Assembly (NCBI RefSeq): GCF_001625085.1
Contig: NZ_BDAW01000091.1
Span: 1 to 39,977 of the forward strand
Direction: 5' to 3'
Source: Nocardia acidivorans NBRC 108247
Lineage (GTDB): Bacteria > Actinomycetota > Actinomycetes > Mycobacteriales > Mycobacteriaceae
Length of the DNA: 39,977 nt
The position numbers and the translations under genes were made by a program. Position 1 is the stretch's first letter. Each line of letters opens with the position of its first letter. Below the pieces are notes generated by a model that was given only the letters and a program-made list of their open reading frames with translations, was not told the origin of the DNA and searched no databases. Shown one piece after another: positions 8,049 through 17,149 of this stretch.

Positions 8049-9287
8049 ATGCCACGCACCACCCGGATAACCGTCATGCTGTTGTTCGCGGCCTGGGTCG
8101 TCGATTACGTCGACCGGACCGTGATCAACTTCGCGCTGCCCGATATCGGCGGCGATCTGGGGCTGGACCATACCCAGCAGGGCCTGCTGATCTCGGTGTT
8201 CTTCCTGGCGTACGCGATCGTGCAGGTGCCCGGCGGACTGCTGGCGGATCGCTACGGTGCGTTGCGGGTCGGCACCATCGGGCTGATCGCCTGGTCGGTC
8301 TTCACCGGATTAACCGCTGTCGCATGGTCTTTCGCGGTGCTGCTGAGCGTGCGTTTCCTGTTCGGGCTGGTGCAGGGCGTCTTCCCGGCCGCCGCCATCA
8401 AGGCGCTGGCCGAGCGCTCGGAGCCGGAGCAGCGCACCACCGCGACCGGCTGGACCAACTCCTCCAATGCGGTCGGCATTCTGGCGGCCGCGATCATCTC
8501 CGGGATTCTGCTGCCGACGGTGGGCTGGCGCATGATGTTCGCGCTCATCTCCGTTCTCGGCGTGGCGGTGATCCTGGCGTGGCGGCGGTGGATGCCGGAG
8601 CCGCTGCCGCAGGACCGGACCCCGGTCGATGCCCAGGCGGAGGCGGCCGATCGGCGCGCGGTACTGCTCTCCCCCGCCCTGCTCGGGTATGCCGCCATCT
8701 TCTTCGGCTACGACGTGCTGGTGTGGGGTGTGACCGCGTGGACGCCGACCTTCCTACAGGAGGAGCGCGGGCTGTCCCAAACGATGGTCGCCATTGCCGC
8801 GGTGCCGTCCACCCTGGCGGCCGCCGCCGGGGTGGTGCTGGGCGCACGGTTCTCCGACCGCCTGGGCGGGCGGCCCCGGGTGATCGTGGTGCCCGCCATG
8901 GCCTTCACCGCGATCATGCTGTTCGTCCTGCCGCGGGTGCAGCCGTTCCCGCTGTTCGTACTGGTCGGCACGGTGATGAGCCTGGCCGCCGGAATGGCCT
9001 TCATGCCCGCGTTCGCGGTGCCGCTGCGGGCGTTGTGCAGCGCGTATATGGGCGCGGCGAGTGGTGTGATCATCTTCGGCGGTCAGTTGGCCGGCGTGCT
9101 GAGCCCGCTGGTCTTCGGCGTCGTGACCGATCATGTTTCCTACACAACGGCTTTCGAAACCATGGCCGTCGGCCCGCTGCTGAGTATCGCGGCGGCGCTG
9201 CTGGTCCCACAGACCGCCGAGGCATTCCGGGCGAAGGTGGCCCGGCGCGCCGGTGCGGTCGTACTCACGAAGGAGAGTCTCGCGTGA
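8049..9287 (+). CDS. MFS transporter, anion:cation symporter type
   Basis: This 412-residue membrane protein has about 12 hydrophobic segments. The first loop is typical of the MFS family that takes up organic acids such as galactonate or hexuronates: after TM1 comes DRTVINFALPDI, and LADRYGALRV follows TM2. It begins at ATG 8049 after AAGGGGCAGGA. Its stop overlaps the GTG start of the M20 amidohydrolase by 4 bases (GTGA), so the two are co-translated. The pairing suggests uptake of an N-acyl amino acid or similar amide that the second enzyme hydrolyses in the cytoplasm. The divergent AsnC-type regulator next to it, probably broken, fits that model. The substrate is not deducible. Confidence 0.88.
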   Translation: MPRTTRITVMLLFAAWVVDYVDRTVINFALPDIGGDLGLDHTQQGLLISVFFLAYAIVQVPGGLLADRYGALRVGTIGLIAWSVFTGLTAVAWSFAVLLSVRFLFGLVQGVFPAAAIKALAERSEPEQRTTATGWTNSSNAVGILAAAIISGILLPTVGWRMMFALISVLGVAVILAWRRWMPEPLPQDRTPVDAQAEAADRRAVLLSPALLGYAAIFFGYDVLVWGVTAWTPTFLQEERGLSQTMVAIAAVPSTLAAAAGVVLGARFSDRLGGRPRVIVVPAMAFTAIMLFVLPRVQPFPLFVLVGTVMSLAAGMAFMPAFAVPLRALCSAYMGAASGVIIFGGQLAGVLSPLVFGVVTDHVSYTTAFETMAVGPLLSIAAALLVPQTAEAFRAKVARRAGAVVLTKESLA

Positions 9288-10522
9288 CCACCACCGATAC
9301 CGCTGCGGCACCTGCGATGTCCGAGCATTGGCAGCAGGTCTACCGGCAGCTGCACAGTCATCCGGAGCTGTCCGGCCAGGAGCACGGCACCGCGAGCCTG
9401 GTGGGCGCGGAGTTGCGCGCGCTGGAGGGCTGGGAGGTGACCACGGGGGTCGGCGGGACCGGTGTGGTCGGGGTGCTCCAGGGCGGCCCGGGACCCGTGG
9501 TCTGGCTGCGCGCGGATATGGACGGGCTGCCCGTACAGGAGGACACCGGGCTCGAATATGCCTCGCGCACAGCCGGAGTCATGCATGCCTGCGGGCACGA
9601 TACGCATGTGACGGCGCTGCTCGGAGCGTGCGCACAGCTCTCGGAGGATCGGCCCGCCGGGACGGTGGTCGCGATCTTCCAGCCCGCCGAGGAGACCGGC
9701 GCGGGTGCGCAGCGCATGCTGGATGACCGTCTGCTGGAGCGCTTTCCGAAGCCTGCGATCGTGCTCGGGCAGCATGTCGCGCCGTTGCCCGCCGGATTGG
9801 CGATCAGCAAGAGCGGGCCGCTCATGGCGGCCTCGGACTCCATTCGGGTGCGGTTCACCGGGAGTGGCGGGCACGGATCGCAACCGCATCTGGCGGTGGA
9901 TCCGCTGCTCATGGCCGCCTCGTTCGTGGTGCGCATGCAATCGCTGACCGCACGGCAGGCGGCCGTGCCGTCCGGACCGGTGCTGGTGGCGGGATCGCTG
10001 CATGCGGGGAGTCGGCCGAATATCATTTCCGAGAGCGCGGAATTGCTGCTCACCCTGCGGACTTTCAGTGATTCGCAGCGCGACGGCATGCTCGATGCCA
10101 TCGCGCGCCTGGCGCGGACCGAAGCCGAGGCCGCGGGCGCGCCGGTGCCGCCGGAGTTCGCGCCCTACGACCATTTCCCGGTCACGGTGAATACCGAGGG
10201 CGATACCGAACGGATCATGGCGACGCTGACCGACGGTGGAGTTCCGGTCCTGCCGATGACCCATCCCCTCACCGGCAGTGAGGATTTCGGCACCTTCGGC
10301 ACGGCGGCGGGGTGTCCGTCGGTGTTCTGGCATATCGGCGGGATCGATCCGACCCGGTTCACCGAGGCGGATCAGGCGCTCATGCTGACCGAGCATACGA
10401 TTCCGCCGCGGTTCCCGTCGAATCATTCACCGCGCTTCGCGCCGGACCCGGAAAAGACGCTGCCCGCGATGATTACGGCGATGGTGACGGCGGCTCGGGC
10501 GGAGTTGGCGCGTACCAGTTGA
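9284..10522 (+). CDS. M20 (M20D) metallo-amidohydrolase
   Basis: This 412-residue protein belongs to the M20D family, which includes hippurate hydrolase and IAA-amino acid hydrolases that cleave N-acyl amino acids. It contains the RADMDGLP motif, the metal-binding ACGHDTH (Cys103, His105), the PAEE glutamates near 136-137, and a C-terminal LTGSEDFG motif. The GTG at 9284 overlaps the MFS stop and has AAGGAGAG eight bases upstream. There is no signal peptide, so it acts in the cytoplasm on imported substrate. It ends 15 bp from the convergent serine-hydrolase gene. Confidence 0.9.
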   Translation: MTTTDTAAAPAMSEHWQQVYRQLHSHPELSGQEHGTASLVGAELRALEGWEVTTGVGGTGVVGVLQGGPGPVVWLRADMDGLPVQEDTGLEYASRTAGVMHACGHDTHVTALLGACAQLSEDRPAGTVVAIFQPAEETGAGAQRMLDDRLLERFPKPAIVLGQHVAPLPAGLAISKSGPLMAASDSIRVRFTGSGGHGSQPHLAVDPLLMAASFVVRMQSLTARQAAVPSGPVLVAGSLHAGSRPNIISESAELLLTLRTFSDSQRDGMLDAIARLARTEAEAAGAPVPPEFAPYDHFPVTVNTEGDTERIMATLTDGGVPVLPMTHPLTGSEDFGTFGTAAGCPSVFWHIGGIDPTRFTEADQALMLTEHTIPPRFPSNHSPRFAPDPEKTLPAMITAMVTAARAELARTS

Positions 10523-10537
10523 CGGTACGACGGTGGG

Positions 10538-11740
10538 TCAGGCCGCGCGGGTTGCCCTTTCGGCTCCCCGCGCGGCGGCAGCGCTGGTGATCGAGGGCAA
10601 CAGCAGGGACATGAGGGTCATGTCCAGGGGCAGGCGGACCAGGTCGAGGCGGTTGTGGACGAAGCCGACCGAGAGACCGGAGTCCGGATCGGCCCAGCCG
10701 CCGGAGCCGCCCAGACCCATATGACCCAGCGCGCGGGGCGCGCCGACCGTGGGGAACGGGTGGTAGCCGAGGTGCCAGAAGGTCAGGCGGTTCGGGTCGG
10801 GGCTGGTATTGGTGGAGCGAATGAGGGCGCGCGAGGTGGCCGGGGAGAGCAGGCGGGTGTTGCCGCGACTGCCGTCATTGGCGAGCACCGAGTAGACGCT
10901 CGCAATGGCTTCGGCGGTGAATACGCCGGTGGCAGCGCCATTCTCGGAGTACGAGAGCTTCGGGACCGGTCCACTCAGGGCTCGCTCGCCTTCGGTGAAA
11001 TGCATGGAGCTGATCACCTTGCCCACGAAGGGAACTCGCACGGCCGCGGCGGTAATCGGTTTGCCCAGCCGGGTTCCGGTGAGATCCAGGCTCGGTCCGA
11101 CGAGGTCGGCCACGAGGGCGTCGTCGGCGGGGCGGCCCAGGCTCAATCCCGTAATGCCCAGTGGTTCAGCGAGTTCGGTGCGGTAGAGCTCGGCCATGGT
11201 CTGCCCGGTGACCGCGCGGCAGAGTCCGCCGAGCAGCCAGCCGAAGGTCACCGCGTGATAGATGGGCAGGCCGCGAGTCCAGTCCGGGGTGGCCGCGGCC
11301 ATCCGATGCTCCATCAGCACGTGGTCGAGCACATCGCCCGGTTCCTCGAGGACCCTGCGCAGATCGGAGAGTCCGGCGCGGTGCGCGAGCAGATCGCGCA
11401 CGGTGATGGAATGCTTTCCACCGGCGGTGAATTCGGGCCAGTACTCCGCGACCGGAGCGTCGTAGTCCAGCAGTCCGCGGTCCGCCAGCCGGTGCACGAC
11501 CATCGAGGTGATGCCCTTGGTGGTGGAGAAGGTGAGCGCGCTGGTCTCCTGGGTCCAGGGGATCTCCCCCGCCGCATCGGCGGTTCCGGTCCAGATCCGC
11601 ATCACCGGTTCACCTCTCAGATGCACCGAGAGCGCGCCGCCGGTGCGGACGTACCGGGCGAAGAGGCGGGCGAAGGCGCGGACGGGGCCGGTGAAGCGCG
11701 GGTCCGCGGTACCGCGGATTCCTTCGGGCAGAGTGAGCAT
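10538..11740 (-). CDS. beta-lactamase-family serine hydrolase (class C-like esterase)
   Basis: This 400-residue protein has the serine-hydrolase fold of class C beta-lactamases and family VIII esterases. The nucleophile motif is Ser72-Thr-Thr-Lys75, a tyrosine (Tyr161, PIYHAV) sits where the second catalytic motif is expected, and HMGLGGSGGW lies near the C-terminus. No signal peptide is visible, which favours an intracellular esterase over a beta-lactamase. I prefer ATG 11740, preceded by an AGG about 9 bases upstream, over ATG 11755, which has no ribosome binding site. It is the last gene of the six-gene oxidative operon, 35 bp after the reductase. It may hydrolyse an ester product of the Baeyer-Villiger enzyme; that is inference. 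Confidence 0.85.
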   Translation of the reverse strand: MLTLPEGIRGTADPRFTGPVRAFARLFARYVRTGGALSVHLRGEPVMRIWTGTADAAGEIPWTQETSALTFSTTKGITSMVVHRLADRGLLDYDAPVAEYWPEFTAGGKHSITVRDLLAHRAGLSDLRRVLEEPGDVLDHVLMEHRMAAATPDWTRGLPIYHAVTFGWLLGGLCRAVTGQTMAELYRTELAEPLGITGLSLGRPADDALVADLVGPSLDLTGTRLGKPITAAAVRVPFVGKVISSMHFTEGERALSGPVPKLSYSENGAATGVFTAEAIASVYSVLANDGSRGNTRLLSPATSRALIRSTNTSPDPNRLTFWHLGYHPFPTVGAPRALGHMGLGGSGGWADPDSGLSVGFVHNRLDLVRLPLDMTLMSLLLPSITSAAAARGAERATRAA

Positions 11741-11775
11741 GGCGGGCAACCTCATTGTCGGGCCGGTTCGGGCGG

Positions 11776-12819
11776 TTACTGATCGAAGGTGATGTGCAGG
11801 TCGTCGGATTCGGGCAGGGTCTGGCAGGCCAGGGTGAGTCCCCGGGCGAGTTCCTCGTCGATGAGGGCCTCATTCATCAGCATGCGCGTTCGACCCCGTT
11901 CCACGCGACAAACACATGTCCCGCAGGCGGATTCCCGGCAGACGTAGGGTGCGTCGATGCCGTGTGCGAGCAGCAGATCCAGCAGCTTCGCACCGCGCGG
12001 CCACGACAGCCGATGGGTATGGCCGTCGATCTCGACCCGCACGCTGGCGATATCCCCGGCGGGCCGTACGGCGGTCGTGACCACCGGTGCGGGCTGCTCG
12101 AACGGGTTCTCCGTGAGTGAGCGGTACTCCTCCTGGCGGATATCGCGCGCGGATATCCGTGATTGTGCCAGGGCCTGCTTGGCGACCAGGGCGAAACCGG
12201 TTGGCCCGCAGAGGTATACCTCGTGGCCTCGATACGGTTTGACCAGGCCCGCGAGCCCGCGTGCGCTCGGAATCCCGCGCTCGGACTCCAGCCAGTGCAG
12301 GACCGTGAGCCGGCGTGGATTGCGCCGCACCAACTCCCGCAGCTGGCGGGCGAAGATGATCGAGCCGGGATCGCGATTGGCATACAGCAGCACCACTTTC
12401 GACCGGCCCACGCACAGGGCCGATTTGAGTATGGACATGATCGGGGTGATACCGCTGCCCGCCGCGCAAAGCAGCAGATCGCGATTCCAGCTGCGCGGCA
12501 CGAAGCTTCCCGCGGGCTCGAGCACGGTGAGGATCGATCCCGCCGCGATGTTGTCACAGAGCCAGTGGGAGGCGTATCCGCCGGGTGTGCGTTTGACCGT
12601 CACCGTCGGCCGGTCGTCACAGTGCGGGCTGCTGGAGAGCGAATAGCAGCGCGCCACCGATCCGGTGCGGTCACTGGGCACCTGAATGGTCAGGAATTGC
12701 CCCGGGGCGTAGGCGAATCGGCGGGTGAGATCGTCTGGAATATCGAAGACCAGCGAGAGGGCCTCAGCGGTCTCGCTGACGACCTCGCGCACCTTGATCC
12801 GGTGGGCGCGTGCGTTCAT
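11776..12819 (-). CDS. KshB/Hmp-like ferredoxin reductase with C-terminal [2Fe-2S] domain
   Basis: This 347-residue protein transfers electrons from NAD(P)H through FAD to a plant-type [2Fe-2S] cluster, and from there to an oxygenase. In order, it has the FAD-binding RCYSLSSSP motif (57-65), the nucleotide-binding GSGITPIMS (121-129), a CGP motif near 204, and a ferredoxin domain with cluster cysteines Cys294, Cys299, Cys302 and Cys332. The architecture matches the reductase of 3-ketosteroid 9-alpha-hydroxylase (KshB). No Rieske oxygenase is present in the window, but two ferritin-like PF10118 proteins are encoded in the same operon. Its start overlaps the SDR stop as ATGA. Confidence 0.9.
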   Translation of the reverse strand: MNARAHRIKVREVVSETAEALSLVFDIPDDLTRRFAYAPGQFLTIQVPSDRTGSVARCYSLSSSPHCDDRPTVTVKRTPGGYASHWLCDNIAAGSILTVLEPAGSFVPRSWNRDLLLCAAGSGITPIMSILKSALCVGRSKVVLLYANRDPGSIIFARQLRELVRRNPRRLTVLHWLESERGIPSARGLAGLVKPYRGHEVYLCGPTGFALVAKQALAQSRISARDIRQEEYRSLTENPFEQPAPVVTTAVRPAGDIASVRVEIDGHTHRLSWPRGAKLLDLLLAHGIDAPYVCRESACGTCVCRVERGRTRMLMNEALIDEELARGLTLACQTLPESDDLHITFDQ

Positions 12820-13748
12820 CCGGCTCTCCCCGGACCCGTGGCCACTTCACGGGGTACCTCGTAGCCGATCCGCCGCAGCAGCCACGCGCCGCCCGATTCG
12901 ATGCGCTCCATCGAAATCGGCTGGGCGATACGGCGATTGAGACCCGGCGCGATGCGCAGCAGGAAGTATCCCAGCCACGCCTCGGTGCGCACCGGCACCA
13001 CCGCCAGATCCAAGCGCACCGCGCGCACCACGGCCCGCGCCACCAGATCCGGGCTCATCGGCGAGAACGGCAGCCGCTCGGCGAATTCCTGTACCTGCCG
13101 GGCGATTTCCTTGCCGCGTTCGACCAGCGCCGGATCGACGCCGACGGCGGTGGCGTGGTCGCCGATATCGGTATTGATCACCCCGGGGCAGATTGCGCTC
13201 ACCCCGACGCCTTTCGGCGCGAGTTCGAGCCGCAGGCATTCGGTGAGCATCTTCACCCCGGCCTTGGAGACCGAGTAGGCCGACATGACCGGTGTCGGGG
13301 TGAAGGCCGCCGCCGAGGCGATATTGACGATGTGACCACGCTTGCCCTCCTCGATCATCTGCCGGCCGAAGGTCCGGCAGCCGTAGACCACGCCCAGCAG
13401 ATTGACCCCGAGCTGATGCTCCCAATCCCGCGGTTCCAGGTCCAAAAACGCTCCGCTGACCAGGATTCCGGCATTGTTGACCAGAATGTCGGGCACCCCG
13501 AGATCGGCGTGCACATCGCGGGCGAACGATTCCCAGGCCCCCGGATCGGTCACATCCAGTCGCATGGCCACGGCGCGGCGGCCTTCGGCGTGGATCTTGG
13601 CGACCGTGGCCAGGGCGGCATCCTTGTCGATATCGGAGACCACGACCTGCGCGCCGCCGCGGGCGAAGCGCAGCGCGACCGCCCGTCCGATCCCGGTACC
13701 GGCACCGGTGACCACGACCAGTCCGGGTCGAATGTCATTGATCTTCAC
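12816..13748 (-). CDS. short-chain dehydrogenase/reductase
   Basis: This 310-residue classical SDR has the nucleotide motif TGAGTGIG (14-21), NNAG (91-94) and the catalytic Ser145, Tyr158 and Lys162. A C-terminal extension of about 60 residues resembles mycobacterial SadH-type enzymes. It probably interconverts an alcohol and a ketone using NAD(P)H. The GTG at 13748 is chosen because it overlaps the monooxygenase stop by 4 bases and has GAGGAGG five bases upstream. A longer frame reaching 13841 adds low-quality sequence. The place next to a Baeyer-Villiger-type enzyme suggests that it supplies the ketone substrate or reduces a product. Confidence 0.9.
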   Translation of the reverse strand: MKINDIRPGLVVVTGAGTGIGRAVALRFARGGAQVVVSDIDKDAALATVAKIHAEGRRAVAMRLDVTDPGAWESFARDVHADLGVPDILVNNAGILVSGAFLDLEPRDWEHQLGVNLLGVVYGCRTFGRQMIEEGKRGHIVNIASAAAFTPTPVMSAYSVSKAGVKMLTECLRLELAPKGVGVSAICPGVINTDIGDHATAVGVDPALVERGKEIARQVQEFAERLPFSPMSPDLVARAVVRAVRLDLAVVPVRTEAWLGYFLLRIAPGLNRRIAQPISMERIESGGAWLLRRIGYEVPREVATGPGRAG

Positions 13749-15313
13749 GAGACCTCCTCGGACAGGGCGTCCACCTGGAGCGGGCGCGACGCGCCCGCGC
13801 TGTACCGGTACACATCGAGATCGAAATGCCTGTTCTGCCAATACATCTCGCCGTGCGTGGACGGCCGGAACGGGGAATCACCCTTATCGTCGATGTAGTA
13901 GGTGTTCGAGCCCGCGCAGACCGGGGTGAACAGGAAGTTCTTCTCCTGCCGTCGCAGGCATTTCTCGAAGTAGGCGTCGTGCGCCTGCTGCCGTATCTCG
14001 GCCTCGGTGACGCCCCGGCGCTTGGCCTCCGCGATGACACGGCTCAGGTGCGCGGCGGTGGCCTCGATCATCCAGATATAGGAGCCGAGCACGAATCCGT
14101 AGGGCCCGGTGATGGTGAAGGCGTTCGGGAATCCGGGCACCGAGACGCCCTGATAGGACTGGTAGCGGTGCTCATCCCAGAATCGCTCCAGGTCCAGGCC
14201 GTTGCGGCCGCGCACCGGGAAGGGCGGTATCGCGCCCTTGTCCCAGAGCTTGAATCCGGTGGCGCAGACCAGGATATCGATCTCGTGCTCGGTGCCGTCC
14301 GCGGTGACCACGCCGCGTTCGGTGATGCGTTCGATCGACTCGGTGACCAGGCTGACGTCCTGGCGATTGAACGTCTTCAGATAGTCATTGGACATGGACG
14401 GCCGTTTGCAGCCGAGTCCGTACCGGGGCGTGAGTTTCTCGCGCAGCACCGGATCGTCGATCTGCGAGCGCATCCACCGCCGGATCGGGCCTTGCGCCAA
14501 GCGGCGAGCGGATTCGGTGAGCCAGGGCGGCCCGACCACCATTGCGCTCATGGCGACCTCGGTGCCGAGATTCCCTGCCACGCGCAAGGCAGAGCGAATC
14601 CGCTTGCGGCCCAATACCTGTCGGCCCAGCCAGCCAATCTCGGCGTCGTTCTTCGGGAACACCCAGATCGGGGTGCGCTGGAAGACCGTCAGATGCGCGG
14701 TCTCCTCGACGATCGCCGGAATCAATTGCAGTGCGGTCGCGCCGGTACCGATCACCGCCACCCGCTTGCCCGTCAGACAGACATCGTGATCCCACATGGC
14801 GGTGTGCACGAGGGTGCCGCCGAAATCGTCCAGCCCCTCGATATCGGGCATCCTGGGCCGCTCCAGGCCGCCGATGGCGAGCACGATATGGCGTGCGGTG
14901 AGTTCGCGCCCACCGTCGGTGCGCAACCGCCACAGGCTGTTTCGATCGTCGAACGCCGCATCCACGACCGTGGTGTTCATCCGGAGCTTGTCGCGCAGCC
15001 CATACTTGTCGACCATGCTCTCGGCGTAGTCGCGCAGTTCGCTGCCGGGCGGGAAGATCCGCGACCAGTCACCGCGCTGTTCGTAGGAGAAGCTGTAGAT
15101 GAACGAGGGAATGTCCACCGCCACACCGGGATAGGTGTTGGCATGCCAGGTGCCGCCGACCCGATCCCATTTGTCGACAATGACGAAGTCGTGAATACCC
15201 TTGCGCTGGAGTGCGATTCCGGTTCCTATGCCGCCGAAACCGGCCCCGACCACGATGACCTCGTGATCGGGACGGGCTTCGTCCGGCGCACCGCTGTCGC
15301 CGAGACTGTTCAT
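13745..15313 (-). CDS. Baeyer-Villiger-type flavin monooxygenase
   Basis: This 522-residue FAD/NADPH monooxygenase carries two Rossmann motifs: GAGFGG at 23-28 and GTGATA near 189. Between them lies the Baeyer-Villiger fingerprint F-x-G-x3-H-x3-W-D, seen here as Phe164, Gly166, His170, Trp174 and Asp175. Such enzymes insert oxygen next to a ketone to give an ester. The relation to mycobacterial MymA and EthA is evident from the fingerprint and length. The ATG at 15313 has GAGGACAACCAC upstream. The gene lies 10 bp after the second PF10118 gene, in the middle of the operon. Confidence 0.9.
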   Translation of the reverse strand: MNSLGDSGAPDEARPDHEVIVVGAGFGGIGTGIALQRKGIHDFVIVDKWDRVGGTWHANTYPGVAVDIPSFIYSFSYEQRGDWSRIFPPGSELRDYAESMVDKYGLRDKLRMNTTVVDAAFDDRNSLWRLRTDGGRELTARHIVLAIGGLERPRMPDIEGLDDFGGTLVHTAMWDHDVCLTGKRVAVIGTGATALQLIPAIVEETAHLTVFQRTPIWVFPKNDAEIGWLGRQVLGRKRIRSALRVAGNLGTEVAMSAMVVGPPWLTESARRLAQGPIRRWMRSQIDDPVLREKLTPRYGLGCKRPSMSNDYLKTFNRQDVSLVTESIERITERGVVTADGTEHEIDILVCATGFKLWDKGAIPPFPVRGRNGLDLERFWDEHRYQSYQGVSVPGFPNAFTITGPYGFVLGSYIWMIEATAAHLSRVIAEAKRRGVTEAEIRQQAHDAYFEKCLRRQEKNFLFTPVCAGSNTYYIDDKGDSPFRPSTHGEMYWQNRHFDLDVYRYSAGASRPLQVDALSEEVS

Positions 15314-15323
15314 GTGGTTGTCC

Positions 15324-16202
15324 TCAGCCGATGCGATCTACGAGTTCGCCCTGGGCGCCGAATAATTCGACCCGCCAGCGCTCGAGCAGCTCATTGGTGT
15401 CGATATCGTCCGGATGGAAGCCGGGCCGCATATACGGCCGCATCTCCCTGAGCAGGCCCTTCACAATCGGGCCGCGTACCAGTCGCACCGACTGCCGGGC
15501 CACCCTGATCGGCCGCCGGCTGCGCGGATCGCTCAGGATCGAGGCGAACACCCCGAGCCCGACCACCGGAATGGTGAGGGCGTAGCTGCCCGCCATGAGT
15601 CCGATGCGGACCAGCTCCGAACCGCCGGTGGCGCGGTAGACGTCGAAGGCGACGGATTTGTGCTCGAGCTCCTCGAAGGCATGCCAGTTCAGCAGCTTCA
15701 TGACCTCGGGATCTGCTGGGAGCGCTTGGATTTCGGGCGTGCCCAGCACCCGCTTGGCCAGCGTGGCGGTGTAGTGCTCGGCCAGTGCGGTGACGGCCAG
15801 ATGCACATGGCGGGGCACCATGTTCTCGACGCCGATCAGTGCGCGTTCGCGGAGTGCGCCGGGTTCGAAGGTGAAGATCCGCACGATCGGAAAGCCGAGC
15901 GCGATCAGCTGATCGTTGAGTACGCGATGCTGCTGCCCGTGGACGGCCTCCTGGCCGATGAATCCGGCGATCCGCTTCTTGAGCACGGGATCGGTGATCT
16001 CACCGGAGAATTTGCGCACCGAGCGGATGAAGGATTCCTCGCCGGGCGGAAAGGCGCCGGAGAGTACGGCGATCAGATGGGTGAGCGGAATATCGCCCTC
16101 GGCGAAGATGTGCGTCATGGGTTCGGGCTGGCCGAACCGGAAGCGCATGCGCCGGACCTTGGGGTAGGGGGTGAGGGACTTGACGTCCTGACCGATCGTC
16201 AT
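15324..16202 (-). CDS. PF10118 family protein, copy 2 ('metal-dependent hydrolase', ferritin-like)
   Basis: This 292-residue protein is a close paralogue of the next gene upstream. Family members are annotated as predicted metal-dependent hydrolases. The visible residues are those of a helical carboxylate-bridged metal site: Glu85-x-x-His88 and His92, Glu142-His143, and His174 with Glu178-x-x-His181. A hydrophobic stretch near 205-225 could be a membrane anchor. The ATG at 16202 has AAAGGA upstream, 29 bp after its paralogue. The ExxH pairs plus a ferredoxin reductase in the same operon suggest a di-iron oxygenase role, which is my inference and not established for the family. Confidence 0.82.
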   Translation of the reverse strand: MTIGQDVKSLTPYPKVRRMRFRFGQPEPMTHIFAEGDIPLTHLIAVLSGAFPPGEESFIRSVRKFSGEITDPVLKKRIAGFIGQEAVHGQQHRVLNDQLIALGFPIVRIFTFEPGALRERALIGVENMVPRHVHLAVTALAEHYTATLAKRVLGTPEIQALPADPEVMKLLNWHAFEELEHKSVAFDVYRATGGSELVRIGLMAGSYALTIPVVGLGVFASILSDPRSRRPIRVARQSVRLVRGPIVKGLLREMRPYMRPGFHPDDIDTNELLERWRVELFGAQGELVDRIG

Positions 16203-16231
16203 TGGTCGGTCCTTTCTCGATGGAGTTGTGT

Positions 16232-17092
16232 TTATCTCAGGTGGTCGACCAGCACGCCGTCATCGCCGAAAAGCTCACGCTGCCAACGGTTCAGCAGGGC
16301 GGTGGTGTCGATATCGTCGGGATGGAAGCCGGGGCGCAGATATTTGGCCAGCTCCGCCATGAGACCGCGGAAGATCGGTCCGCGGAACAGGTCGTACGCC
16401 TCCCGCGCCACCCGCACCGGCTGCTGCCGGGCGACCGGATCGCGGGCCAGCGCGACCGCGAGACTGCCGAAGGTGAACGGCAGCGTCAAGGCGTACATAC
16501 CCACCATGACGCCGATTCGCACCGGTTCGGTGCCGCCGACCGCGCGGAAGACATCGAAGGCCACCGACTTGTGTTCCAGCTCTTCCAGGGCGTGCCAGTT
16601 GAGCAGGTTCCAGAACTCGGGAGCGGCCGGTATGGACTGGATTTCATCACTGGAGAGCACGCGTTCGGCCAGCACGGCGGTGTAGTGCTCAGCCGCCGCG
16701 GTGGCGGCCAGATGCACCAGCGGGGAGAGCCGATCCTCGATGGCGAGCATGCGCTCACGCGCCTTCTCGGAATCGATCCACGCGATGGGATAACCCATTT
16801 CGATGAGTTTGTCATTGAGTTTGCGGTGCTCCCGGCCGTGCGTGGCCTCCTGACCGACGAAACCCCTGACCCGCTTCTCGAGCAGTGGATCGGTGACGCG
16901 CTCGGCCACTCGGCGCACCGAGCGAATGAAGGATTCCTCACCGAGCGGGAATCCGCCGGACAGTCCGGCGACGAAGTGGCTGAAGACCATATCGCCGTCG
17001 ACGAAGTATTTGTCGTTCGAATCATGTTGGTCGAAGCGGAATTTGATCCGTCTGGCCTTCGGATAGGTACTGACCGCCGGGGCAGTTGTCAT
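16232..17092 (-). CDS. PF10118 family protein, copy 1 (ferritin-like)
   Basis: This 286-residue protein is the first gene of the oxidative operon and a tandem paralogue of the following gene. It shares long motifs with it, such as GEESFIRSVR, AEHYTA, HKSVAFDV and RPGFHPDDIDT. The metal-site motifs are conserved in both copies: GQEATHGREH, AAAEHYTA and WHALEELEHKS. The ATG at 17092 is chosen for AAGGA eight bases upstream; an ATG at 17101 is also in frame. The gene follows a well-formed promoter (17150-17178) that has an operator inside its spacer and a second palindrome in its leader, so the whole operon appears tightly controlled. Confidence 0.82.
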   Translation of the reverse strand: MTTAPAVSTYPKARRIKFRFDQHDSNDKYFVDGDMVFSHFVAGLSGGFPLGEESFIRSVRRVAERVTDPLLEKRVRGFVGQEATHGREHRKLNDKLIEMGYPIAWIDSEKARERMLAIEDRLSPLVHLAATAAAEHYTAVLAERVLSSDEIQSIPAAPEFWNLLNWHALEELEHKSVAFDVFRAVGGTEPVRIGVMVGMYALTLPFTFGSLAVALARDPVARQQPVRVAREAYDLFRGPIFRGLMAELAKYLRPGFHPDDIDTTALLNRWQRELFGDDGVLVDHLR

Positions 17093-17110
17093 CTTGACCA
17101 TCCTTGGTGC

Positions 17111-17137
17111 AACACCGAGTACCTGGTACTGAGTGTT
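17111..17137. promoter_or_regulatory. 27-bp palindrome in leader of oxidative operon
   Basis: AGTACC-T-GGTACT (17118-17130) is flanked by AACAC (17111-17115) and GTGTT (17133-17137), giving a 27-bp palindrome with one 2-bp mismatch on each side. It lies between the predicted transcription start (near 17143) and the ATG at 17092, a place where a bound repressor would block elongation. The form fits a TetR-family operator. Confidence 0.5.
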
Positions 17138-17149
17138 CGATGTGAAGCC

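Noticed and set aside
8770..8785. CTGTCCCAAACG resembling the shared operator
   Set aside because: It lies inside the MFS coding region and breaks the right arm of the palindrome.
15324..17092. The two PF10118 genes as an assembly duplication
   Set aside because: The copies differ throughout at the protein level, so they are genuine diverged paralogues.
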